The notes under the pieces: model-generated
Database searches by the model: none
What the model saw: the letters and a program-made list of their open reading frames with translations, nothing else
What the model was told of the DNA's origin: nothing
Position numbers and translations under genes: made by a program
Part shown: piece after piece, positions 35,225 through 46,699 of the stretch
How positions within the stretch are numbered: position 1 is the first letter of the stretch
Layout of the letters: each line of letters begins with the position of its first letter
Assembly: GCA_013399875.1 (NCBI GenBank)
Contig: VXAZ01006779.1
Span: 586,554 to 650,553 of the forward strand
Reading direction: 5' to 3'
DNA length: 64,000 nt
Origin: Gymnorhina tibicen
Taxonomy: Eukaryota > Chordata > Aves > Passeriformes > Artamidae

Positions 35225-36608
35225 TAGAAATAGAACAGAAAAAGGGAAACGTCACTAGCATTTTTAAAAAGGGGGGAAAGGAAGATCCAAGGAACTCTGT
35301 GTCTGCAAAGATCATGGGGCAGATCCACCTAGAAAATGTTGTAAGGCACATAAAAGACAAGGAGATGATCTGAGACAGCCAGAACAGCTGTTGGAGTGAC
35401 AGAAATGTTTGAAAAGGGAAGATTTACCAATGTAATCTATTTAGACTGCTGTAGGGCCTTCAGTATGATCCCACATGACATCATTACCTCCAAAGGGAAG
35501 AGACATGGATTTGAACAATGGACTACTTGGTGCATAAGGAATTGGCTGGATGGACGCAGCCAGACGGTTGTGGTCAATGGCTCTGTGTCCGGGTGGAGGC
35601 CGCTGGCAAATGTGTCCTTCAGGGCATCTGCCTTGGGGCCACTGCTCTTTCCTGTTTTTATCAGTTATACAGATGGTGAGATCAAGTGCATCCTCAGCAG
35701 GTTTGTAGATGACACCAAGCTGAGTGGTGCAGTTGACACACCTGACAGATGGGACAACATCCAGAGAGACCTGGACAAACTTGAGAAGCAGGCCCATGAG
35801 AACCTCGGGTTCAACAAGGCCAAGTGCAAGGTGCTGCACTTGATTTGGGGCAATCCCAGAAATGAGTACAGACGGGGAAAGCAAGTCATTGAGAGCAGCC
35901 CTGTGGAGAAGGACTTAAGGTTGCTGCTGGACAAGAGGCTGGACATGACCCAGCAATGTGCACTTGCAGCCCAGAAAGCCAGTGGTTTTCTGGGCTGCAC
36001 CCACAGCAGTGTGGTCAGAAGGTCAAGGCAGATGATTCTACACCTCTACTCTGCACTTGTGAGACCTCCACCTGGAGTGCTGCATCCATATCTGGGGCCC
36101 CCAACATAAGAAGTACACAGAGCTGTTGGAGCAAGTCCAGAGGAGGGCTATGAAGATGAAGGGTTGGATCACCTCTTCTACGAGGACAGGCTGAGGCAGT
36201 TGAGGTTGTTCAGCATGGAGAAGAGACGGCTTTTTGGAAGAGCTTAAAGCAACCTGTCAGATCCTTAAGGGGGCTTATAAAAAGGAGGGAGAAGAACTTT
36301 TCATATGGGCAGATAGTGACAGAATAAAGGGCAATGGTTTTAAACTGAAAGAGGGCGGATTTAGATTAGAAGTTAGGAAAAAATTCTTTTGTCTTCTTTA
36401 GGAAGGAGTTCTTTCTAGCATGATGAAGCACTGGAATAAGTTGTCCAGAGAGGTGGTGGCTGACCCACCCCTGGAAGTGTTCAAGGCCAGGTTGAACGGA
36501 GCCCTGAGCAGCCTGAATCTAGTGAATGGCACCCTACCCATGCCAGGGTTGGAATCGGATGACCTTTAAGGTCCTTTGCAACCCAAACCATTCTATGGTT
36601 CTATAACT
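35225..36608 (+). repeat. CR1 LINE, longest-reading ORF2 relic with 3' tail
   Basis: Truncated inside ORF2: at about 35245 'NVTSIFKKGGKEDPRN' can be read. A frame open for 714 nt (35396-36109; the ATG at its start is not a true start) then carries RT blocks. These are YLDCCRAF (residues 15-22, catalytic block A with its Asp), a damaged block B at 73-85 (the usual PQG is gone), and FVDD at 103-106 (nt 35702-35713, for the usual FADD/YADD). CKVLHL and 'LYSALVRP' follow at about 221-228. A frameshift near 36066 throws the C-terminus into another frame, with further stops to 36550. The copy ends in CATTCTATGGTTCTATAA. The damaged block B and frameshift make it inactive. The 5' edge is approximate. 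Confidence 0.93.
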
Positions 36609-37496
36609 AACACACTGGTGCTGATCCTTACCTATAGGATACTTAAGAAATACAGTAATAGCGATGATGATGGCTAGCATAGAAAATGCAGGAACCTCAG
36701 AAACAGTAACTTAATGAGTGCAAAACTTACTATGAAATTTGTCTGCAGGGAAGACATTTCATTAAAAAAAGCATGAATCTTTGTAGACGCCACACATTTT
36801 TCACTTGCAGACTCTAGCACAGTATGTGTACTTTGTGTGCTTTTAAATATATATATATATATATATATAAATAAAGAATTCAATCTAGTGAGCCTATAGG
36901 CTCAGTTGAATTATTTTCATTTTAGTTCACAAGGTACTGTTTAATTAACCTGATGACTTCCTGAAAACTATTGCCGTTTGTGGAAGTATATCAAAAAATG
37001 TTTTTTCTCACAGAAAATATATTTTGAAAATAGAAATTATTTTATTTTAATGAAAATCAAGCAATACCTCACAAATACTAATATTCAAAGATCTTTGGGG
37101 ACAAAAATATATGGCAATCATTTAGCAGAAACTTCATCACATTGTTAGATATGTTAGATGGTTATTTTGCATGGTTGCTAAATCAAATTCTTCAAAGCAA
37201 TTTAACAGCTTATTAATATGTAGTTATTAAGTTTGGCATTCATGATTAAACAATATTTTAAGGTAAAAGATTGTTGTTCTTTTTTCATAGAATTGCCATA
37301 ATTCTGGTGGGAGATCTGCCAGGATAATTTTATAGCAGGGGATACTGTTACAGGATTTGTAGTACAGTGATGCAAAGATATTCATGCTTTGAAATATATT
37401 TTGTAGACAAGGTTGAAAATATAATCAACAAAATACAGGAATAAAAGGGGATTTTTTTTTTTTTTTTAAATCATATTAATATTATGAATATGTTAG
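36609..37496. other. AT-rich spacer with (AT)n
   Basis: No gene seen. A perfect (AT)n run of about 24 bases lies at 36846-36869 and a T18 run at about 37450-37467. Confidence 0.6.
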
Positions 37497-37760
37497 GTGT
37501 TGTGTGGGTTTTCTTTCCTTCCCATTGTTAAAAATCCCCAGAACTAATTAATCCTGTTGCAATAAATGTCAAATGTATGTTTTCTTTTGTTTGAGGAGCC
37601 CTGACACTACAATAAAGACCCCGGACAGGAGAAATTATTGTCTGTGCATTGTGTTAAAGCTTATGCACCACCTGGTGGTTTTGAGAGGTGGTTCTGTGCC
37701 ACACGAGTTTCATCTGAACAGCTGGTTCCTCAGGGCAGAGACAGTCCAGCTCTAAACAGC
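37497..37760 (+). mobile_element. Possible LTR-like scrap
   Basis: It starts with TGTTGTGTGGG. Two AATAAA signals lie at 37560-37566 and about 37610-37616. The second is followed by 'GACCCCGGACAGGAG', a GC-rich U5-like start. The next part, 'GCACCACCTGGTGGTTTTGAG' (37666-37686), could be an LTR end with a degenerate TGG primer-binding site, but the match is loose. I do not recognise the family. It could equally be unique DNA. Confidence 0.28.
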
Positions 37761-38163
37761 CACAGTCGCAGTGTAGAATGTATCTGTGTGTCTGGCATTG
37801 CTTGATAGAGAGGAAAGATAAGATGAGCTCTGAATTCACGCAGGTGTCTTAAGTCTAGTGCTTTTGCAAACATTGTTCTTTTTTCTGGAGTTCCTGTTAT
37901 TTACAGTTGACTTAATCATTCACTGAGCTTTCCTCCTCCTCCTCAATCTCCTTTCCCTAAATGCACATGTCCAAGATTGATTAAATTAATAATCTCCACC
38001 AGACTTGCTCCACTAGTTTCTTATCTGTGAACCATTGTGTGGAATTGGGTTTTTTCACCCAAAGGCTATTATTCTCACTGATTATTCTCTCTGCTTTTCG
38101 ATTCAGTATCTGGTTATATATATTTCTAAGATATGCCCTATTTCCTTTCCTAATTACCTGGTA
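37761..38163. other. Unique-looking spacer
   Basis: Nothing recognisable. Near its end lies a pyrimidine-rich stretch with a CTAAT sequence (about 38139-38158) that could serve as branch point and tract for the exon candidate that follows. Confidence 0.45.
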
Positions 38164-38259
38164 AGCGAGTACGAGGACATGGATAACAGTCACACCATGC
38201 AACACGATCACCCAGAGCCAGCGCCTTACTCTTACACGCGCTACGTAATCCACACAAGG
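38164..38259 (+). other. Candidate coding exon (CpG-dense, codon-biased), gene unknown
   Basis: Within a 163-codon open frame (38035-38526), 32 codons stand out. Third positions are G or C in 22 of 32, first positions in about 17, second in about 12, the GC3>GC1>GC2 order of real vertebrate exons. The same block has 7 CpGs in 96 bases, while CpG is scarce in the surrounding DNA. The peptide begins SEYEDMDNSHTMQHDHPEPA and continues with PYSYTRYVIHTR; it is hydrophilic and I do not recognise it. Upstream is a pyrimidine-rich stretch ending in GTAAG, a usable but not strong acceptor. Downstream donors are weak (TAC|GTAATC at 38245, or a GC donor at 38259). On the opposite strand CCAG|GTAATT would be a fair donor, so a minus-strand exon is an alternative. 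It could also be chance or an unrecognised repeat. Confidence 0.3.
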
Positions 38260-40264
38260 CAATGCACAATACTGTCCTCAGCCAAATACACACAGTTAGA
38301 GAACTGTGGTTTTCCCTTCTCTAAGACTACACTGGAAATGTCTTTCTGTGCTGGCAGCATCATGCTGTTTATTCCTCACAGTAAAGCTGATTTTTCTCCC
38401 TCTTCTTGTACTCCAGCCCCTCTTTCAGTATATTTCACATTAGAGTCTTTTTACCCAGTTTTCCTTCCACAACTCCAGACAAAGCCAGTTGTGTTTGGGT
38501 TTTTATTTTTTCTTGGTTTGTTTTGATTTGGCTTTTGTAACTGAAGCAAAGCATTTTTAAAAGTCATTCCATAAAAATAAATATTTCTTCTTCCCTAAGC
38601 AATAAAAATTCTAAATTAAAATTGGAAAAACAGCAGGATGGAATCTTCCAAAATATTTCTCCAGCTTAGTCTGCATGAAGATGCTGAACTAGAAGGGCAA
38701 AGGTAAAGAGAGATAGAATGTGTTTGAAATAGACCTGTATATAAATCAGAAGTTACCAGAATATATTTGCAGGGTAGCTATGTGGCAGATGCTAAAGCAA
38801 GAAACAAACTCAAATTATCCTGCACATACTCTTCAGGGAAATCCATTGAAAATTAATTCAGAGAAGTGTAGAACCCAATCAGTAATGACTCAATAATTTC
38901 AATGACTTGATTTCTTTTATTCTCTTGTTCTGGATTCTAATGTTTTTTAAGTGTTCTTCACCCAGAGACTTGTATTTCAGCTTACTTGTGCTTTGCATTC
39001 AGAATCAAAGCAGTATTTCTTTGACTTTTAGGTGTTTTTTATTTTTTCTGGAATGGAAAAAGTTAACTCAGAACTAGTTTCACTGCAAAACATTCATAGT
39101 TATTGCCTTCATATGTTTTATGCAGAGTTTGCTGACTGTTAAAATCTCAGGAAACATAGAAATGTATGAAAGATACTCTTCTAAGACAAATCATAAGACC
39201 ATATATTATTCTAACAGTTACTTTTTGGAGCCACAAACCATTTCAAATAAGGCTATTAAATTGTTTTATAACTTCCTTGCAATTTATTTCAAGATTGAAA
39301 GAAGATATATGATAAATTATGTGTTATGCTGGTTTTGTATATGCCATACTTTAGTAAAATAAACAAACAAACGAATAAATAAATAAACTGGGTTGGTATA
39401 CAACAATTCTTTTATGCTATGGGTTTTTTTGATTGTTTGTTGTTTTGGATTTTTTTTAAATTACAAATCAAATCTATCCTAGTGGCAAACAACTTCCTCT
39501 GAACATTAGCAAGGTTAGTGTGACCTCTACTCTCCTGTATGGTGTCCCAGATATCACAAGTCCCAACACATGGGAAAAAGGCAGAGGGCAAATACAGAAG
39601 CAATGCTCAGATGATGCCATTTCCATGAGCTGCAGTGCTTCAGTTAAGGGTCTAACAATAGCAATGACTTTCAGATAAGAAGGTATCAGGAAGAAGAAGA
39701 AAAGTGGGTACTTTTCCATTCTCTGAAGTTTTTGGATACCAGGGGATGTTGTTGAGTGGCTTGCCTGCCTAGTAACCTGTGAGTATATATAATATGCCAT
39801 TTTCCATTCACAGCTGTCCTTAGCAAAGAGTGCTATTGAACAATGACTTATTTACTTTGAGTCTGGCTGCTACTACCTTTACTGGAGGTAAACAATAATC
39901 TTTTTTTTTTTATAGGATGTAGGAGAATATAGATTTATACCATGGCAGGATGATCTTCTCTCTCAGATTTTTCCTCTGCTCTGTTGTTCCCCATTCCTAT
40001 AAGTGATTTGCTGTTTTTGTACATCTTCTGATGAAACTCTCTGAACTCCAAACTGATCCTCCTTTTGTTAGACTAGAGCTCATTGTTTTATTTGTGGAAG
40101 TGCATTTGTTTTTTGTCATGTACACCTTTATTAATGGATAATGTTTTCCATGTCTCATTTTGCCACCCTGTTGTTTGGGCCTCTAAGAGCCTTCAACAAT
40201 TCTTTGCAGTTTTTCTTGTTCTCTTAAATATCTTCCTCAGCAAACCAGCTCACCTTGCTGCTTG
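38260..40264. other. AT-rich stretch without a gene
   Basis: No gene supported. A simple AAAC/AAAT tract lies at about 39356-39388, a G/T-rich run at about 38490-38535 and a T10 run near 39901. Confidence 0.5.
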
Positions 40265-40790
40265 CCTCTTACCCTTGCCTCATTATTGATGAGGATGTCA
40301 GACAACACCAGGGCCAGAACTAGTTCGAGCAGAGGCTCTGGAGGGATTCCATTGATGACAAATGGAATGGCCACCCTACTGTCACCCCTCCATTATGTGA
40401 AATAGCTCTTTACACCTATGGTCTGAATTAATATCCTTAAATGCAGTGGCTGCTTATTTTTCTTAAAACCTGAGGTAAGGATTTTTATCAAAAGTCTTTT
40501 GGAAATCTAGAGCTAAGTCACTCTCATCCAAATGTGCTGAAAAGTTAGGTGAGTCTACAAATTTTGCAACATCAGCTTCTGTAAAAGAAAGGACTGTTGT
40601 CCCTTCCCAAGTACAGTATTCACCCAGATGTACACAACCTTTTTTATTATTATTTTTTCTTTATCTTTTTAAATGCCTGTTAACAAGCCTGAAGTTCCTT
40701 AAATCCTTTTGAAACCTTTTGTAAAAATTAACATTCACGTTTGCCTCCCTTCAGTCCAGAGGTATCAGGTAATTTTCACAGTCACAGAAT
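40265..40790 (-). repeat. Very old CR1 (or CR1-like L3) ORF2 relic, antisense
   Basis: On the plus strand, antisense CR1 ORF2 blocks appear in the correct order. 'CATTATTGATGAGGATGTCAG' with 'CCAGGGCCAGAAC' (about 40278-40320) matches the block around the conserved 'FINDL/NIL' region. 'TTTTTATCAAAAGTCTTTTGG' (about 40480) matches the 'SKAFD' region. 'GCCTGAAGTTCCTTAAATCC' (about 40688) matches the 'NYRP' region. 'GTTTGCCTCCCTTCAGTCCAGAGG' (about 40740-40763) matches the 'DWKKANV' region. Divergence is much higher than in the other copies here, and spacing has shrunk. No open frame remains. The edges are approximate. Confidence 0.68.
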
Positions 40791-42276
40791 GCAATCATCA
40801 TTAGCATTCATTTTTTTTTCTTTCCTTGAGTCCTTGTTAAACTCTTAAGTGAATATCATCTGATTCCAATCACGGTTGTTGTGTGACTAATATATGTTAT
40901 TAAATGTTAGTATTACATTCCCTCAAAAGGCCAGCATATGTATTTTGCATCCATTTACCTATAGGCCAAGGACAGAGATCCTTTCTAGCTTATATAGCCT
41001 TGTATAGGATTGAAGGGCTAAGTTATATCCACTCAGGGAATTAAGAATGATTTTGGGATAAAGTAGCCTCTCCCCATACACACACAGACACCCAAACCTT
41101 GAGAGAGAGAAAAAAAATGCAGTGCTCTGCTCACTCATGTTATTATTGTAGCTCTCTAATATGTGTACTAGATATTGTCAGTTATTTTTAATTACATAAA
41201 AATTACACAATAGGAAACCAGTCTGAGGGTCTAACTATAGCCAAGAGAACTCATGCTGCTGTGTGGGGTTAAGTTCACTTTCTATGCACTGTGCCTTTCT
41301 TTGATAGACTCATTTATTGTATTCTGGTGTAATTTTCTGCCTTCAGGTGTAATTTAAGAAGTGAACATGTTTTTTTATACACACACCCACACTATATAGA
41401 TTTTTTTGTAGTTAAAGAGATGAGAAGCAGAGAATTAAGTGAAATGGTAGTGTTGGATCCAACCCATTCTGCATTTAAATGTAAAAGAGAAATGAAATTG
41501 CTCTATCTATTGTAAGTGGATTTTCTTCACCATCTCATAAAGATGAATGCACTTTTTTATTTGTACTTTGTGCAAAAAAGCATGAAAAGATTCAAGAGAT
41601 TTCTGAGTCACAGTAACAAAAAAAACAAGAGAGAAAAAATTCTAGTTTATTCAGTAATTTACTAAAGTCTTAATTTCCAAAATACAAAATGTATTGTTTT
41701 TAATAATTGAAATCATTGTGGGGATAGGGAGGAAAAATAAACTTTACAACAGTGACTAGCCAACAATAAACTTCTGACTTTGTGTCACTAGTGTGTTACG
41801 AAATGAGTTTTCTCACCGCTCATGTTTTTCTGAAGATGGCCTGTCTAGAAATAACAAAATTTCCTAGGCTGCTGGATTATTTATAATCACACATAGTTGT
41901 TCTGATTTACAGTTTTTTATTTAATTTATTCCGTGACTTTAGGAATCAGCTTGTTAGGATTCACTTCGGAGGTAGTTTTTCACTTATTAAGCCCAGAATG
42001 CTCAAATGTGGTAGCTCATTTCAGGTTCAAAGTACTCCATTTTGCAAAGCAAGTAGAGAGCGAATAGGTAAATCTCTCAGTAATCCTGAAGGCCAAGTTT
42101 GACACATTAATTATATAACAATTGATGAAAAACTGCTGCAGGTGGTAGGCTCTGAAAGAAACAGCATAATGGGTGTAACTAATAGAAAGTAAAAATTAGA
42201 GCTGTAAAACCCTTGAAGCAATACTTTTTTTTCATGTGAAATCTTTTTTCAACATGAAACACTGTGACTTTTACTG

Positions 42277-42340
42277 TATATATCCATGTATATATATGTA
42301 CATGCACATGTATATGTATATATATATATACATATACATT
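42277..42340. repeat. (TA/TG)n tract with perfect 32-bp palindrome
   Basis: Alternating purine-pyrimidine tract. Bases 42308-42339 equal their own reverse complement without mismatch (ATGTATATGTATATAT and its complement), with no spacer. The palindrome ends where 42307 and 42340 fail to pair. Confidence 0.95.
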
Positions 42341-42826
42341 TTCATTTTAAAATTGAATATATGTAGTAATCCCAAAGTGAAGGAATAAGGTTGGAAGATG
42401 AAAGAAAAAAAATATTTGACAGGACATACTTGTTTTCATACTGTATTAACCATGTATATATTTCAGAAGTTATACCAGTTGAGTGCCATATCCAAAAGCT
42501 GCAGAGTTTACTAACCTCTATTGTATGAACATATGATTGCTTACAATGTTTCGAGTAAGAAAATAAGTAAATTAAAAAATTAGTTTCCATGGCAAGCTGG
42601 AGTTTGATAACATCTTTTAAAAGCCAGAAAGCATATTGAATGACTTTACACAATAAAATGACTTCTACCTCAAATCCAACTGTTAGCATTAAAAGAACAT
42701 TTTACCATGATAGTTTATCCTTTCCTGTTTGTTCGTGCTCAGTGACAGAAAAACAAAATTTTACTTAAAATTTTCTCAAGTAAAATTGCTAAATATGCAT
42801 AAGTACTTTTGAAAGAAATGAAATAA

Positions 42827-42905
42827 ATAATCAATAATAATAAATATTTTAAATTATAAATAAATATAAATATAATAAATAATATTTATTATTAAATAAT
42901 AAATC
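42827..42905. repeat. AATA-type low-complexity tract
   Basis: About 80 bases of almost pure A and T in AATA, ATAA and TATT units, with a self-complementary AATAATATTTATTATT core. No function suggested. Confidence 0.9.
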
Positions 42906-45900
42906 ATTTTGGCTTTGGACTTGCCAAAATCCTATGGAAAATTAAGTTTTGGGAACTTAAGTTTTAGTTCATGGGCAGGACTAACACAAAAAATGCTGGT
43001 TCAGATTCAGAAATGCTGTGCTCTACATCAAAATTTAGGGCATTTGTGCCTATCTGTATCTACTAAATATCTAGCCTAGAGTTTTATACATAGAGAAAAG
43101 ATGAAGGAGAAAAATTTTCTTGCACTTCGCAGCTTCTGAAAAGAGATGAAAATTGCTGACCACTCATGCTTTGATCTGAAACATCCTCTCGTATGTCGAA
43201 ATAAGACAAAGATCAATACAAAGTATGTTAAACAGATGATTGTCTCTCTCTTTGTCATCTCTCTTTTCTGAAACAACCTTTATGTCCCTAAATACAGGAT
43301 TGTCTTTAAAGCTATAGGTTTTTTACACACCTAAGAAGACACAAAATTAAATATCCTTTTGAATTGTCCAGGTACCCTTTTTCCTTTTGAAATGTTTTCT
43401 TTTCTCCTCCACCATCTATCAGGACATTCAGAAGACAAATTGGATTTTAGGATTAAAGGGAAATGAAGGGTCAGAAATAATGTTGTGTGCATAACCTGAT
43501 TACTTATGTAGCCCAAGCTGTGTAAACAAATCAGCAAATTTGAAGTCTTTGAAGAAAAGAACACAACAAACACTGCCTGAGTATATAGTGTATCTAGTTG
43601 GCCAACTCAATTATAAAGAACTACTGTATGCCCAGCAAACACATAAGAACAGAAATGAAAATGCAGTTCAGTGCTTTCTGGGTAGGCTGGTTTGTTTGTG
43701 AACAGGACAGGTAGCTCACAGTGAGGCTGTTGTATAAGGCAGAGCACTGGCTTGGGATCCAGCCGGGTAATTCTGTCCATCAAGACACACCAATGCTAAT
43801 GATATATCACAAATAAAACAGTGAATTGACAGTAAGCACCATCATTAAACAGCCAGGAAAAGGCAGTTTCACTCCTCAAACCCAGGGGGCAAGCGGGGAG
43901 ACACCATGTGGGAGCAAACCTGGCAGGGGTTCAGGGAGGAGGTGAAGATGGCAACAGTGAATTAATTAAAACACAACCTTGGGGAAACAGTCATCAAAGC
44001 AATCTCACATCAAAAGATTTAGCTCAGAAAGAGTACCATAGCACAGAAATTAAACTCTTTGACTGGAGAATTATTTGGGAGTGCTGTTTAGTAGCTACTG
44101 TTTAGATTTAGTGCTTTCACAATGCAATTACTGATAAACTAGAGTCTCTGCCAAATCAGTGTGTAACAAATATGCCATTAGAAGTTTCAAACAACCCAAT
44201 CACTTTGTTCCTGGAAAAAGATGATTCATCTTCAAACGGCTGACATTCTTGTTTAGCTGTTAGAAGAGTGGCAAAAACTGACATGCTATAGCCATTTAAA
44301 TGCAAAAGACAAATTAATGCTTCTTTCTTTATAAAAAAAAGTGATTGAACTTTTTCTTGTTCTCACCAATGTATCACATCTGTTTCCTTTATCTATTTTA
44401 TTAATTCCTTCTATCAATGTTTCTTTCTTCTGTTTTCACAAAATATAGCAAGTGGTTATTTTTCGTGATCTGTGATATCACCCCATAATTCATTTCTAGC
44501 TGCGTTCCCAGTGAGTTGTTGGTTTATTTTCTGTTTAAAATTCAGAGAAGACTGAGGCCTAACGAAAATTTTGGTATCAATCACAGGTTTATGTATTCAG
44601 GCTGTCTTTTTTTAAAGATAAATTCTTCAGGCACCATATTATGTATAACTCATCTACCAGGTTTTCAGCTATTCTGCATGCTGTATAGCATGAGGTTCTT
44701 TCCATAGGACAAACCTGATTTCCCCTTAGCAGTTCCATAGTGGTTCTGTGGCAGCTTCTACTGTCTCTGTCATGGAAAAAGAACATGTACTTACACAGGT
44801 GCACAAATGTAGCAGGTTGATTTGTGTTTTGTTTGTTTGTGCTTCGGCAGGTTTTTTTTTGTTTGGTTTGGTGGTTTTTTTTGGTTTTGGGGGTTTTTTT
44901 TGTTGTTTTTCTATTGTGAGATATGGCTGAAATTACGAAATCTTTAGTCCTTTTCTGCATGTGCCACAGCAAATCACAGTCTGAGACCTGTCTAATTCAT
45001 CCTTTTAAAGGCACTCACTCTCATCAGAATTTCAGCGTTCACACTGATCTTTTTGTACCATATCTGTTTTATTTCCAACTTACTTAGAGGTAAACTTGTC
45101 TGATTTCCAGTTGTACCTCCAATTGTACTGGTTTCTTCACACATCTCTGCCTGTCTTCATGTCTCCCCAGCAGTTTTTCAAGAAATCGGCATGATAGACA
45201 CTTTTAATTCTCTGACATGTAATGAAAGAACTTAGAATTAAAAAAAAAAATTATTCTTTCTGTAATTTTTTCATGGATGTTACCAGTTATTAACTAAAAT
45301 TAAAACCAAAATCAACAAAGTTAAAGTACCATTATATTGTCACATGCAAACTAACCTTTAAATAACTCCTAAAAAAATCTCTACTAGTAAATGAATGATA
45401 GCTAAGTTGTCCTATAGGTAGGATTCCTAAGTGCTATTATGTTATAAATTAGGCCTGTTCACTATGAGAAAAAGGACATTCAGAATTCCACTTGGTCAGG
45501 AAAGTAGCTGTGAGTTATGCATTGGCATCATGCATTGTAAAATGGGAAGAAGTTATAGCAACACAAAAAGAAATAATGCCAATGAAAAGAGATAATTAGT
45601 GTGAAATACCTAGTTAGGGTAGACTTCTGTATAATCTTCAAACTTTAAAATGTGCTGCATTAAGAAACATGATACAGCTTTTAAGAAAGGACTTACCCAA
45701 TTTTTTTCTGACTTGTGCAAAAGAGGAAGATTTCAAGTAAAGCTTAAATAATAAATAAAATAACATCAGCAAAATAATTTAGAAGAGCCATTTTTGTTGT
45801 TTTTTGACACGTGAACAAAAGAATATGAAAAACCCCTCACAAATGCATAATCTCTTATTAGCTAAATTAAGAAATAGCAATGATTTAGTCACACATGTTG

Positions 45901-46651
45901 TTCTTTAGCATTATATTTAGGGGGGAAAAAAAGAACAAAGAAAAAAAGATTTTACCATCATGATTTCAAGGCACAGCTCATCATCTGCAAAATTATTACT
46001 CCCAAGAACTGTGCAGGTGACAATACTTACATTGGAAATGGCCTGAGAAATAGATTTAGGCTACACCATAAGGCAAATCAAAAGGGGTTATTTTGTTTTC
46101 CTAAAACCAACAGCAAGAAGAGTGTTTAGATAAATAAACCCAGCATTGTTCTCCCACTTTTCTTTGCCTTCAAGCACTATACCTGTTCCTGTAATTTACT
46201 GTCAATTCTGAAGACAGCTAATGACGGAGTAGCATAGGTAAATATCACAGTGATACAGGTGGAGATAGGTCAAAGATTTTTGCCCAAGCATTGTTCCATT
46301 TATTTTACATCCAAATCTTTAAAAGAGTTGTATTAAGTAGATAGATAATCTTATTCAAAGATAATAGGAAGAAAATTACTATTTATGCAACTGAGCTACA
46401 ATAGAGCACTGCATGTTCTATGTCCTGTACACAACTGTTCTCCCTCTCAGATGAAGGACTCATTTACTTTTTCCATTTCCCCAGCAATTTGTGGGGTTCT
46501 TTTGCTGTTGTTGTTTTTGTTTTAGTTTGGTTTGGTTTGCTTTTTTTTGATTTGTATGAGGTAGGGTTTTTTTAATATCTCAAGGGAAGTTACTTAGGAG
46601 GGCACATCAATATGTAGTATTTATTGTTTACTTAAAATATTATATTCTTTC

Positions 46652-46699
46652 TTTATATTAGTTAGACAAATTTATATTTGTTTATATTAGTTAGACAAA
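46652..46699. repeat. 29-bp-period tandem duplication
   Basis: TTTATATTAGTTAGACAAA occurs at 46652-46670 and again at 46681-46699, separated by 10 bases (TTTATATTTG). The two 19-mers are identical. Confidence 0.93.

Noticed and set aside
35441..36000. 147- and 111-codon minus-strand frames
   Set aside because: They are antisense shadows of the CR1 RT frame on the plus strand.
37981..38262. 93-codon antisense frame opposite the exon candidate
   Set aside because: Its codon-position order is weaker (about 53% GC at third positions), so the plus frame is preferred; kept only as an alternative.
38035..38526. The whole 163-codon open frame as a gene
   Set aside because: Only the central 32 codons show coding bias; the N-terminal and C-terminal parts are AT-rich with no bias. 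Kept only as an exon candidate.
44832..44855. Sequence like the 5' part of U6 snRNA (GTGCTTCGGCAGG)
   Set aside because: Only about 13 bases match, and the rest of U6 is absent; it runs into a T/G tract.
44589..44972. 127-codon minus-strand open frame
   Set aside because: Its lysine-, threonine- and asparagine-rich middle comes from the G/T tract at 44821-44915; the flanks show no domain.
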